Source: Nocardia sp. BMG111209 (GTDB lineage: Bacteria > Actinomycetota > Actinomycetes > Mycobacteriales > Mycobacteriaceae). From it: 64,000 nt of DNA. Below are positions 50,012 through 59,592 of this stretch, piece after piece. The position numbers and the translations under genes are program-made. The stretch spans positions 2,976,001-3,040,000 of the forward strand of contig NZ_KB907307.1 of the NCBI RefSeq assembly GCF_000381925.1, written 5' to 3'. The notes under the pieces were generated by a model. That model made no database searches, was not told the origin of the DNA, and saw only the letters and a list, made by a program, of their open reading frames with translations. Positions within the stretch are counted from its first letter, which is position 1, and each line of letters begins with the position of its first letter.

Positions 50012-51291
50012 TACAGATCCAACTCGATGTCGTCAACTGACGCGATCTCGCGTTCGGTATCGGACAGCTCGGATTCGGTGATCTTCACCGTGTAGTCGGT
50101 ATAGGGATCGAAGTCAGGACTCAGTTCGATCACATCGAGTACATCGACAAGTTTGCGCAAGAACAGCCTCGGTGCCACGCCCACTCGGCCACCGAGCTTG
50201 CCGGCGACCGATGCGGCGAATCGATGCAAGAACTTGTCGTCGGCAACAGAACGTATGCGGTCGGCATCTTCCACCCCGGAAATGAAGAGCTCACGTACGC
50301 GGCCACCGAGTTCCACCAGCCGATCCAGATCGAAACCGGTGAGCCGCAACTGTGGTGCACGCGGATTGTCGAACTTCGGATCGCGGGAGAAATCGGTGTG
50401 CAGCCGGTCCGCAAGGGGGGGCAGCAGCGCAATGCCTTGACGCCCTTCGAAAAACGCGGGTGTCCCGGTGATCAATAGAAAGAGGCCGGGGAAGTGCCCA
50501 TCGTGCACCTCGTCCACCAGTTGCCGCAGCGCGTTGAGCGCCTTGGCTCGTGAGTCAGTGCGAACCCGTTGCAGAGTCTCGACCTCGTCGAGAACGAGCA
50601 GTAGCCCGGCACTACCCGCATCAGCTAACACAGCGAGCAGCCCCCGAACGAATCCAAGTGCCAACGAGTTGTCGAGATCACCCTTTATTCCGGCCTGCCG
50701 TTTGACCGACGCTCCCACATGCGGCTGACCTCCCAGCCACGCGACCAGCCCGTCGGCGGAATCGTTGTCGCCCTCGGCGACGTGCCTGCGATACGCACGA
50801 ATTGCCATGGGGAACACCGGTGCCCGCGTCGCGACAGCGGCCAGCCTACGTTCCAGCAGCGCGTCGATATCGATGCCCTGGGATTCGGCGTCGTCCTCGA
50901 TGGTGAACAGCCATCCATCCAGGATCGGCCTCAGCGCACTCGGCGGCACTGAGGCGGTGCGTAGCGACTCGATGCTGCGTCGGTACACCGCTTCCAACCG
51001 GTGCAGCGGGGTATCGATCTCGTTGATCTGCACCTCTGCCACCGCGAAACCGCGTTTGAGCGCACGGTCGGCGAGCCAACGGGCGAAAAAGGTCTTTCCG
51101 GAGCCGTAGTCGCCCCGCACCGCCTTGAACATTGCCCCGCCGCCGGCGACCACACTCAATTCGGCGTCCAACTCGTTCTCGAACCGATCGAGCCCGACAG
51201 CCAGCTGATCCAGTCCGTTGGACGGCACCGTGCCTCGGCGCAGTGCGTCGAGGATTTCGCGGCGGCGGCGTGCAGAGACGGGGGCGGTCAA
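50011..51291 (-). CDS. brxD: BREX ATP-binding protein BrxD
   Basis: A 426-residue AAA-type ATPase. The N-terminal SARRRREILDALRRGTVPSN is typical of BrxD. The Walker A is GDYGSGKTFFARW and Walker B is LLLVLDEVETLQR. No ATG or GTG suits the N-terminus; the likely start is TTG 51291, which overlaps the PglZ stop as TTGA. The protein is a core component of the BREX type 2 set together with BrxHI; its exact mechanism in defence is not resolved. Confidence 0.92.
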   Translation of the reverse strand: MTAPVSARRRREILDALRRGTVPSNGLDQLAVGLDRFENELDAELSVVAGGGAMFKAVRGDYGSGKTFFARWLADRALKRGFAVAEVQINEIDTPLHRLEAVYRRSIESLRTASVPPSALRPILDGWLFTIEDDAESQGIDIDALLERRLAAVATRAPVFPMAIRAYRRHVAEGDNDSADGLVAWLGGQPHVGASVKRQAGIKGDLDNSLALGFVRGLLAVLADAGSAGLLLVLDEVETLQRVRTDSRAKALNALRQLVDEVHDGHFPGLFLLITGTPAFFEGRQGIALLPPLADRLHTDFSRDPKFDNPRAPQLRLTGFDLDRLVELGGRVRELFISGVEDADRIRSVADDKFLHRFAASVAGKLGGRVGVAPRLFLRKLVDVLDVIELSPDFDPYTDYTVKITESELSDTEREIASVDDIELDL

Positions 51292-53984
51292 CGGGATACC
51301 CCGAATTGTTCCCGCAGTGCGGCCTCGTCGAGCCGGACGGCACCATCGTCCAGCAGCAGCACCTCGTAGCCCTCGACATCGAGCACTCGTTTGATCTGCA
51401 GCAGTGCACCCTTGATGCGGGCAGGCGGAACTTGCACCACCGTCGCCGCCTTGGCGAGCGGGAGTTCACGTGAACCGGCCGCGGCCAGCGCATCGATCAG
51501 AGCGGAGATCTGTTCCGGTCGAACCACGACCCGGCCGGCAAGCCGCAGTTGTTCGACGAATATCGCTGTGGCCAAAATACTTTCGGACAGCTTCGGTGTC
51601 GCCGCAACGGGCTCGTCGAAAAGGCTGGGTTCCGACGGCACCGACTTGCGTTGACCCGCGGGTGCGACGCGGACCGGGACCGGCTCTTGGGTAATGGGCA
51701 GAGCCGCGTTCCACCATTGCGGCTCGACCGCGACATCACCCGAATCCAGCGATTCCGGACACTGGCCGGTATAGAGCGCGATAACCGGCACCACTACCTC
51801 GGCCGGCGAGCCACCACCGTGGTAGCCGGCGTTGACCACGCCATAACGCACGGTGTCGTCAACGGCGAGTACGGCGGCGCTGGTATCGGTCAGTACCCTC
51901 GGACCCTCCACCAGTATTTCACTGTCGTCGACCCGGCCTGTGTCGGCGTGTGCGCGTTGCCCGTACAGATTGGCGCGGTCCAGTCTGACGCTTTCGCGGC
52001 GTTCGATGACGTGCCCGTGGTCGGAGGTGACAATCACCGCCCGTCCCGCACGATGGGCGGCTTGTAACAGTGGCCGGAGGTGCGGGATCGTGTCCACGGT
52101 CCACGTAGCACGTCCCGGATCGGTGTGGTGCAGCGTGTCGTCCACGTAATTCAGCACAGCCGCCACAAGTCGCCGGCCTTCGGTGTCCCCTATCGCGTCG
52201 TTCACCTCGGTCGCGAGTGCCGCCCCGGCGGGCACACTGTCGAGTGCCTTCTTGTGGAAGATGGGATCGGCCCGGCCGTCGGGTGCCTGAAGCCCGGATG
52301 CGCGCAGAACCGCCGCAAATCCGGCACGTTCGGCCTGTTCATCTCCCTCACGCAGATCTCCGCACAGCAATGAACAGCGACTGCGCCGGGTAAGTGTGGG
52401 CAGTACCGCGAGGGCTCCTGCCCGGCGTGGCGTTCCGCTGCCGACCAGGCCCGGAACCGATGCTTCGGTCCAGCTGAGTTCGGTTGTGCCCGAGAAGAGT
52501 TCATTCGTCACCGCCATCGACAACCCGTCGAGCACCAGAAGTAGGGTGGGCCGGGACTCCGCGAGTGGCAGCACGACCCGCCGCAGGATTTCTTCGACCC
52601 CGGGAACCGCAGGCTGTGATGCGGCGGCGAGGGCTCCGGCGAATTGCCGATCATGGCGGCGGCGGCGTTGGGAGACGAGGTCGATGACCGTACGCAGCGT
52701 GGCGATCGAGCCGGGCAGCTCCGCTCCGCGCCGAGCTGCGGAGAGGGCGGTGTCCACCCAACTGTCTTCGGCCACATACCGATCGGTGAGGTCTGCGAGA
52801 TCGCTCGATACCGGGGCAGCCGAGGCGAGCCAGCGAACCAAGCGGACACCCGCAGCGAACGCGGCGCAGGCCGCGTCCGTCTTGGCCAGGTAGTGCTGCT
52901 GCACCCGCAACCAGGCGGCCTCCATCGAGGCCAGGCCGACGCCGGAGATCGCGACATCCGGATCACCGAGGGCGGCAGGAAGCATCGCATCGATAGCTTC
53001 GGAAAGGGCGCCCAACCGGGCCTGCAGACCTCGGGGCAGGAATTCCGAACCGCCAGCCAATTCATCGATGCCGAGTGCGTGGACATGCCGCTCGGCGTCG
53101 GCGAGGACAACATGGATCTCGCGCGTGGTCAGCGATCGGGTGAGGAGGCTCGCCGAGTCCTGATACCATCCGCGGAGATCGTCCAAACTCGGTGCACCGA
53201 GCTCGAATCGGCCGAGGAACAGCCCGCGGGCGAGTTCGCTTCCGGACTGTTGCGGCTCGAGCAGTCCGGCGATGAGCCCCAGCGGTACCAGGTCGGCGAT
53301 CCGGCCGGAGCGCAGCAGCGAGCTCACCACGCGGCCGAGCCGGCCCGAGCGTTCTCCCAACCACTCGGTGAATGCGGCGAACAACCCCGGACCGCCCACT
53401 CTGGCCAATTCCGTCACCTGCGCGGCGACCCCGCTGTGCCGGCTCCATTCCAGGACGGTGAGGGTGTCGATCTCGATGGCAGGATCGTCGGTCATTGCCA
53501 GCGCGCTGCGGGCGACGGCGCTCATCGCATGTGCGCGAGTCAGGACGCCACCGCGAGCCGGCGTATACGCCGACGACGACAGCACAGCGAGAAGACCGGT
53601 CGCCAGCGCACGATCGTTGTCGACGCGGTACAGCGCAGGTTCGATGGTCGCTGCGGCGAAGTTGCTGCGCAACGCATCCCACGGATCGGGAGTGAGCAGT
53701 CGGCCGTCCACCAGATGCGCGAGCACCCCGGAACCGAGCTCATCTTCTTCCAAGGGTGTCAATATCACCAACCACTCACCGTCGCTGCGGTTTTCGAGCG
53801 CTTCCCAAACCGCAAGAGTGGAAGGGCACGCGGCGACGGTGACCCGGACGCCGTCGTGGGCGAAGCTGCCACTGTCCCATTGGGGAGCGGCGCGCAGCCC
53901 GAGTACCCCGTGCCGATAGCGCTTCTCCCCCGCCTTCGCGAGTTTGGCGGCGATGAGCGGCTGAGAAACCGGCGCGGTGGTCAC
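51288..53984 (-). CDS. pglZ: BREX type 2 phosphatase-like protein PglZ
   Basis: An 898-residue PglZ. The alkaline-phosphatase-superfamily domain lies in the C-terminal half: LLLVLDGLSMAV (metal Asp), VIVTSDHGHVIERR (Asp-His) and NAGYHGGGSPAEVVVPV. The long N-terminal half is helical and unassigned. GTG 53984 is preferred over upstream GTGs because it gives the GTGA overlap with PglY that recurs in this operon. PglZ is the hallmark protein of BREX/Pgl systems and is required for exclusion. Confidence 0.94.
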   Translation of the reverse strand: MTTAPVSQPLIAAKLAKAGEKRYRHGVLGLRAAPQWDSGSFAHDGVRVTVAACPSTLAVWEALENRSDGEWLVILTPLEEDELGSGVLAHLVDGRLLTPDPWDALRSNFAAATIEPALYRVDNDRALATGLLAVLSSSAYTPARGGVLTRAHAMSAVARSALAMTDDPAIEIDTLTVLEWSRHSGVAAQVTELARVGGPGLFAAFTEWLGERSGRLGRVVSSLLRSGRIADLVPLGLIAGLLEPQQSGSELARGLFLGRFELGAPSLDDLRGWYQDSASLLTRSLTTREIHVVLADAERHVHALGIDELAGGSEFLPRGLQARLGALSEAIDAMLPAALGDPDVAISGVGLASMEAAWLRVQQHYLAKTDAACAAFAAGVRLVRWLASAAPVSSDLADLTDRYVAEDSWVDTALSAARRGAELPGSIATLRTVIDLVSQRRRRHDRQFAGALAAASQPAVPGVEEILRRVVLPLAESRPTLLLVLDGLSMAVTNELFSGTTELSWTEASVPGLVGSGTPRRAGALAVLPTLTRRSRCSLLCGDLREGDEQAERAGFAAVLRASGLQAPDGRADPIFHKKALDSVPAGAALATEVNDAIGDTEGRRLVAAVLNYVDDTLHHTDPGRATWTVDTIPHLRPLLQAAHRAGRAVIVTSDHGHVIERRESVRLDRANLYGQRAHADTGRVDDSEILVEGPRVLTDTSAAVLAVDDTVRYGVVNAGYHGGGSPAEVVVPVIALYTGQCPESLDSGDVAVEPQWWNAALPITQEPVPVRVAPAGQRKSVPSEPSLFDEPVAATPKLSESILATAIFVEQLRLAGRVVVRPEQISALIDALAAAGSRELPLAKAATVVQVPPARIKGALLQIKRVLDVEGYEVLLLDDGAVRLDEAALREQFGVSR

Positions 53985-56900
53985 TCCACCCACCACTTCA
54001 CCCGCACTCGGCTGCCGTGCTTTGCGAATGCGGCACGCAGTTGCTCGGTCACTTCGTCGACATCGTCGAGCCCGTGCAGGGTCACCGTTTCCGGATCGGT
54101 GACCGGACGCAAGGATTCGGGTTCGGATCGCGATGGCGGGTCGATATCCGGAGTGGGCTCGCGCGATGGCACAACAACCGCCGGCGGCGTGGGTGCCGAC
54201 GCAGGGGTTTCGCTTACCACCCAGTCGACGATCCGGTTCTCGCGATGCCCCAGCTCTTCGGTCAGCGATGTTCCGGGCACCGAAAGGGTTTCACGCAGTT
54301 GCCGGAGCAGATCCCGCGCGGAATCCGCGCGAGGCCCCGACTGTGCGGCCGCCACCTGCACCGTGTCGAGCAAGCGCCATTTGAAACCGCGCAGGGCGCG
54401 GACATCACGGGCCGCATCCGCTCGAATCTGCCCTGCCGTCGGGTGAGCGACCGGCAGGGTCAGCGCGGCCAGCTGGTCTATGACCGCGACATTGCCCGCA
54501 GTACTGTGCAATCGATCCAGGGCCTGCACGAGTTCGGTTGCGGCCGTGCATCGGTCGCTGCTTCCCGCGGCGAAGTCGAGCCGGTTGTGCGCTGCGGTCA
54601 GCTCCCGGACGAGCTCGTCCAGATCGCCGCGCTTCTCGGCCGCCCGTACCCGGACCTGCTGTGCGAAGTCCGCGACATTGGCACCGGTGAGGTAGGTCCG
54701 TGGCATCGTGTACCCGAACAGCTCCGAGGCTCGAGTGCGCGCGGTATCCCAGGCGGCCTGTTCGGGCAGCTGCTCGGCCCGCAGTTCGATACTTTCGCGG
54801 ATCCGCCCCAGCGGCGGCGCCGCGATCGGGGCGCCGGCCTCGAACCAGGCTCGTTTACGCAACAGAGCCCACGCACTGACCACCAAGTCGCGTGCTTCCG
54901 GACGCAGACCCCATGCAGGAGTAAGGGAATCGAGGCGGCGCTGCAACGTACCCACCGTGACCGTACTGCCGGATTCGGCTGCGGCACGGTCGAGTTCACC
55001 AGCCCAGAACGCAAAGGTGTCCTCGCCGAACAGAAAATGATCTTCGGTCGCCTTGCCGACCCGCAACGGCGCGGCCACCCGGCGGACGGTCTTGCGATCT
55101 GCACCGGGCAAGGTCGGCACCCGGCCGTCGCGATGGGTACAGGCCTGCTCCACGTAACCACGCACGACCTCGAACTGCCGGGCCGTGATCTCCTCGGCGG
55201 CTGGTTCGAATTGCGGGTGCGCGGGGTAGGTGGCGGCAAACGCTTGGTCCACAACCTTCTCGAAGGCATCCAGTAAGCCCAGTGCAGCAGGCAGTTTCGG
55301 CTGGAAGTCCTTACTCAGCGACACCAGTATCTCGGTGTGCCCGGGGTCGTCGACGAACCGTTTGGGGTCTGCCGCCTCGATCCCGTATGCCTGGCGCAGC
55401 AACAACTCCAGGCTGGTTGTCGTACCACGCCAGAGATTCTCCAAGATTCCGCGCGCCTGTGCCCGATCGCTGACGGAGAGGTGGTCGGAGTTCTCCTGCC
55501 AGCGGTCACCACTGCCCGCGAACAGCCAGTCGAGTTTTACCAGCAGGGCCAGATCGTCCATCGCGGCAGGCGAGAAGAACTTCGGCAACCACACAACAGT
55601 GTGCTGGTCGCCGGACATCATGAGCCGTTCGACCCGAATGATGTCGTCGGCGGTGGAGAAGTCGTGCTCGTCGAACGGGTAGTCGATGATGAAACGCCAA
55701 GTACCCGGGCGCGCTTCGAAGCTCTGTTCCGGCACCGAAGCAGGGTCGCGGACGTTGCCGTACACCACATCCACCTCACGGCGCGAACCGCGGAAATACA
55801 CAGTGCGGGTTGCGGCGCCGGCCAAATCGTCCTGGGTGGTGATCTCCAGCGCATGGTGGATGAGCTTGCGCAGCAGCACGCGGCGGCGGCCCACATTGTC
55901 CTCGCCGCGCACCCGATCGATCACCGATTGATAGTCGACCTCGGCAAGCTGGAGCCGGATGATCGGATCCTGCCCGTCGGCAACGCTGATCTCCGGAACG
56001 TCCTTGCTGGCCCAGTCCCGTACGGCCGCGAGTGCCACTCGCCATTCACCGCCGCGCAGCCGCGTCTTGATCGAGCCGTGGTTCAGCGCGGCCAGCCTGC
56101 TGGCAGTGATATCGCGCAGCGCAGGCACTTTCGGCGCGATCGCAGAAAGCAGCAGCGTCTTGGCGATCCGCTCGTGCGCGCGGAAACCCGACGGCACACT
56201 CGCCGGATCCTGCTCCAGCTGTTCGGCACTGATCTGATGCTTGTCCAACAGCATCGGCAGCATTTTTCCGCGAAACAGTTCCGAAGCTGCCTTGAACAAG
56301 GTGCCCGCGTGTGCGTCGATCGGCTCGTTGCCTTCGACGATCCGGTCGAAGGCATCCCCGACCGGGATGAGATCGTCCACCGTGAGGGTGTCGCGGCGTT
56401 CGACGAGCATGCGCTGCATCACCTTCAGCGCGGTACGCTCGCGCTGCATCACCGTCGACAGGTTGCGCAGGGTCGCAACCAGCGCCGGGGAGAACGGGTA
56501 GGTCAGCTCGAATTCGCGCTCCGACGCGCCACGGTGCTCATCGGAGGTATTCATGCTGTCGCGCAGCACATCCCACACTGCAGGCGTGCGGCTGACCGCT
56601 TTGAAGGCATCAGCAAGAATCTGGCGAGCGTTGTCGTCCTTGGGCCGCAGCAGCCGCGCATGTGCCACTTCGGCGAGGTTGTCGTCACCGAGTTCGATGT
56701 CACGGAACCGGCCCTGTTGGTAGTTCAGTGAGCGGTCGATTGCCTCCTGCTCGGCGCCGGACGCACCAGCGTCAGCAAACCATTTGCGCAGATCCATCTG
56801 ACGAGAGATGAACGAGACCAACGGAATCGGACGCCGAGTGCCGGAGGACTCGACCAGCTTGGTGATCTTCTGCGATTCACGGGCGAAGAACTCGGTGTCA

Positions 56901-57724
56901 CTCACCGAGAACGCCAGCCACAGCACGAGTTCATCGAGGAACAGGACCGCGGCGTCGTAGCCCAACGATTGGGCGTGCGCGGCGAGCACCGGCAGGCCGC
57001 GGTCCAGGTCGACGTAATCGGCCTGCTCGACGAACGCCGAGAAATAGTTCTGCACCAGCGCCGACACCAGTTGGGTACGGCTCTCGTCCTCGGGCGGCGC
57101 GGTGAGCGCGTTCCGGTAGCGGATCAGATCCCAAGCGCCCCCGCCGAGCACCCCGCCCCAGCCGTCGCTCGCACTGGTATCCAGGCCGGCGAGGAACTTC
57201 TCGTCACCCATCCTGGCGCGCAGGTTCTCGGCATCGCCGAGCAGCTTGTCGGATTTGTGTACCGCGGGCAGGTCTGCCTCGGGGTGCAACCGCATGATCT
57301 GCTCGACATAGCCTTGGAAAATGGCCTGTTCCAGGCTCTTCGCGCCGAGCAGATGGTAGGTGAGGCGCAGGAACTTCTTGCCGCTGAGCTGGCTGTCGTA
57401 GCGGCCGGTGAGATCGTTGAACTTCGCGGTCCGCAACCCTGGATGGTTGCCGAGCAGGGCGTAGAGGACCGCCATGAAGTGGCTCTTGCCCGAGCCGAAC
57501 GAACCGACCAGGTACGCGGCGCGGGAGGTGTTCTGCTTCACCGCGTCGGTCACCAGATTCAGTGCGCTGGTGAAGTTTTCGCGCAACGAGTCCGTGAGGA
57601 CGTACTCGTCGAGCGTCGCACGGATCTGGTTGTCGTCCTCCGTACTCGTGGTGAGCTTGAGGACATAATCGTCGCTGCCGACCTGTTCGGGGATGTCGAT
57701 GACATCGCGAAGCAGCACACTCAT
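53981..57724 (-). CDS. pglY: BREX type 2 ATPase PglY
   Basis: A 1247-residue ATPase. The Walker A YLVGSFGSGKSHFMAV is near residue 73 and Walker B VLFLDELVLWLAF near 260. The remaining ~900 residues are largely helical. Size, N-terminal LLRDVIDIPEQVG and gene position match PglY of BREX type 2. ATG 57724 overlaps the DUF262 gene stop as ATGA. A Pro-rich low-complexity stretch (about 1165-1215) precedes the C-terminal domain. Confidence 0.94.
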   Translation of the reverse strand: MSVLLRDVIDIPEQVGSDDYVLKLTTSTEDDNQIRATLDEYVLTDSLRENFTSALNLVTDAVKQNTSRAAYLVGSFGSGKSHFMAVLYALLGNHPGLRTAKFNDLTGRYDSQLSGKKFLRLTYHLLGAKSLEQAIFQGYVEQIMRLHPEADLPAVHKSDKLLGDAENLRARMGDEKFLAGLDTSASDGWGGVLGGGAWDLIRYRNALTAPPEDESRTQLVSALVQNYFSAFVEQADYVDLDRGLPVLAAHAQSLGYDAAVLFLDELVLWLAFSVSDTEFFARESQKITKLVESSGTRRPIPLVSFISRQMDLRKWFADAGASGAEQEAIDRSLNYQQGRFRDIELGDDNLAEVAHARLLRPKDDNARQILADAFKAVSRTPAVWDVLRDSMNTSDEHRGASEREFELTYPFSPALVATLRNLSTVMQRERTALKVMQRMLVERRDTLTVDDLIPVGDAFDRIVEGNEPIDAHAGTLFKAASELFRGKMLPMLLDKHQISAEQLEQDPASVPSGFRAHERIAKTLLLSAIAPKVPALRDITASRLAALNHGSIKTRLRGGEWRVALAAVRDWASKDVPEISVADGQDPIIRLQLAEVDYQSVIDRVRGEDNVGRRRVLLRKLIHHALEITTQDDLAGAATRTVYFRGSRREVDVVYGNVRDPASVPEQSFEARPGTWRFIIDYPFDEHDFSTADDIIRVERLMMSGDQHTVVWLPKFFSPAAMDDLALLVKLDWLFAGSGDRWQENSDHLSVSDRAQARGILENLWRGTTTSLELLLRQAYGIEAADPKRFVDDPGHTEILVSLSKDFQPKLPAALGLLDAFEKVVDQAFAATYPAHPQFEPAAEEITARQFEVVRGYVEQACTHRDGRVPTLPGADRKTVRRVAAPLRVGKATEDHFLFGEDTFAFWAGELDRAAAESGSTVTVGTLQRRLDSLTPAWGLRPEARDLVVSAWALLRKRAWFEAGAPIAAPPLGRIRESIELRAEQLPEQAAWDTARTRASELFGYTMPRTYLTGANVADFAQQVRVRAAEKRGDLDELVRELTAAHNRLDFAAGSSDRCTAATELVQALDRLHSTAGNVAVIDQLAALTLPVAHPTAGQIRADAARDVRALRGFKWRLLDTVQVAAAQSGPRADSARDLLRQLRETLSVPGTSLTEELGHRENRIVDWVVSETPASAPTPPAVVVPSREPTPDIDPPSRSEPESLRPVTDPETVTLHGLDDVDEVTEQLRAAFAKHGSRVRVKWWVE

Positions 57725-59592
57725 CGTCGCAGATCCTCCAATCGGTCCGGCGACCAGATCTTGCCGACCAGCGCCAGCAGGAGTTTGCCGCGCCCCTCCT
57801 GCGCGTCCTTACCGAACGTCCGATACGGCTCGAACTGCAGATTCTCCCGCGTGCGGTACTGCATGAACTGTGGTTGACGCCGGTAGGCGGCATCGGTCAG
57901 GCTCGCGGCGTAGAAGTTCTGCTTCGCGTAGTCCGCAGCCTTCACCTCGAACGGCTCGTCCTGAAGGCTGCGGTTCACGTCGGCAGGCAGAAGAAGCAGT
58001 GCGGCGACATCGTCGCGCCAGAGGCTGAAATCTTGCCGACTGTCGAATTGGTCTCGGTAGCGTGTGTACTTGTCAGGCCAGATGTGTTCGATGTCGAACG
58101 GGTTCTTCTGGTTTCGATCGACGTAATGATCGAATTGGTCCCCCTTGCCCGCTCCAACCTCCACTTCGGCGGTTACGCGCGCGAGCAGATGGTAGATGTA
58201 CCGGCGACTGAACTGGTTGAGCCCGAACTCGTACAGCCCACCCCGCCCACGACTCGCACTGCTTTCGAAGGTGGTGTCGTCACTGTTCAGCTTACCGATG
58301 AGGACGTCGATGAGGTCATCGAGCGATTTCCGCCGAATGTCCTTGCACAGCAACCACATCGGGTACGCGGCATAGGAATAGCCGACACGGATGTAGTTCA
58401 CCACTCGCCGCATCAGCCAGATGTCGAGATAGGCAGCGGTCGCCTCGAGCTTACGACGAACGGTGTCGCTGTCGTCCTCGACGGTCAACGGTGCCAGCAG
58501 AACGGTGCTCTGCCAGGTGAAGTCGTTGTGTGCGTTGTAGTAGACCGACTTCAGCCCCGGTGTGTAGGTACGCCCGGCTTCCAGGATCTGCCGATATGCT
58601 CGTGCGAAGAACGGGAATTCCTCGGTCATGATGAACAGGTTCTGCTGATCGCCGCCTGCACCGATTCGTTTCTCGTTGTCCCGAGCCCAGCGATGAAACG
58701 TGCTGCCGATGAGTTCCCAGTCCTTGTCCGCGGCTCCCTTCCTGCGCTCCCGGATACTGTCGGCGTACTGCGCACGCAGCCACGCCTTGATGCAAGCGGA
58801 GTCGCGCTCCTGGTCCGGATCGGGTGCCCACGAGGTGAGCTCGAGTACTGTGCTCTTCCAATCGCGGTTGGCCTGGCTGCGCCCGTTGTCGGAATCAATC
58901 GGCGCCAGCAGATACGCCTTCAGCATGTCCACCGGGCTCAATGGTTTGCCACGGTCGTTCATCGTCTCGAAGATCGAGTAGGCGTGCGCGTCGGTCTCGG
59001 TCGCGATCTCGATCAATCCGACCTTGCGGATCAGCCAGTAGACGAAGGTCGCCAAACCCTCGCCGAGTATGCGAGTCAGTTCGAAGTTCTCGATGTCCTG
59101 GTAGCGCGCGACGATTGTCCGGATCGACTCCTCTTTACCATCGACGTTGTAGGGTTCGCCGTTGAACAGAGCCCGGATCACCGGAACTCGTTCGGCGATA
59201 TCGAGATTGAAACTGGGCTCACCGAAGTTGTCCGAGAAGATCAGCGGTTCCAGCGCACTCGCGGCGGGCAGGTCTTGCGCCTTGGTCTCCCGGTACAGAT
59301 GGATCAACAGTAGTGTCAGCGAGGTAACCCGCTGCTGACCATCCACCAGGTAGTTCTTACTGCCCCGCTGGGTGACGATGATCGACCCCAGGAAGTAGTC
59401 CGCGTAGTCGCTGGCAGCTTTGGGCGAATCACCCGGTTGGTAGGACGTTTCGAACTTACCGAGCAGGTCGGAGAGTAGCTCCTCGATGTTGCGGCTCTCC
59501 CACTTGTATTCGCGCTGGTACTCATCGATCGAGAACGAACGGCTCTGCAGCAGTTCGGTGATGGTCCGATAGTGCGGAACGATGCTACTCAT
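57721..59592 (-). CDS. DUF262/DUF1524 protein (GmrSD/BrxU-like) embedded in the BREX operon
   Basis: A 623-residue protein. The N-terminal DUF262 carries YLVDGQQRVTSL near residue 82, with the DGQQR motif used for nucleotide binding/hydrolysis in GmrS-like proteins. The C-terminal DUF1524 has FDIEHIWP near residue 498, an HNH-like nuclease motif. Such fusions cut modified DNA in type IV systems (GmrSD, BrxU). ATG 59592 overlaps pglX as ATGA and its stop overlaps pglY as ATGA, so it is a stoichiometric part of this operon. The canonical type 2 gene list (pglW, pglX, pglY, pglZ, brxD, brxHI) does not include it; activity is inferred. Confidence 0.88.
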   Translation of the reverse strand: MSSIVPHYRTITELLQSRSFSIDEYQREYKWESRNIEELLSDLLGKFETSYQPGDSPKAASDYADYFLGSIIVTQRGSKNYLVDGQQRVTSLTLLLIHLYRETKAQDLPAASALEPLIFSDNFGEPSFNLDIAERVPVIRALFNGEPYNVDGKEESIRTIVARYQDIENFELTRILGEGLATFVYWLIRKVGLIEIATETDAHAYSIFETMNDRGKPLSPVDMLKAYLLAPIDSDNGRSQANRDWKSTVLELTSWAPDPDQERDSACIKAWLRAQYADSIRERRKGAADKDWELIGSTFHRWARDNEKRIGAGGDQQNLFIMTEEFPFFARAYRQILEAGRTYTPGLKSVYYNAHNDFTWQSTVLLAPLTVEDDSDTVRRKLEATAAYLDIWLMRRVVNYIRVGYSYAAYPMWLLCKDIRRKSLDDLIDVLIGKLNSDDTTFESSASRGRGGLYEFGLNQFSRRYIYHLLARVTAEVEVGAGKGDQFDHYVDRNQKNPFDIEHIWPDKYTRYRDQFDSRQDFSLWRDDVAALLLLPADVNRSLQDEPFEVKAADYAKQNFYAASLTDAAYRRQPQFMQYRTRENLQFEPYRTFGKDAQEGRGKLLLALVGKIWSPDRLEDLRR

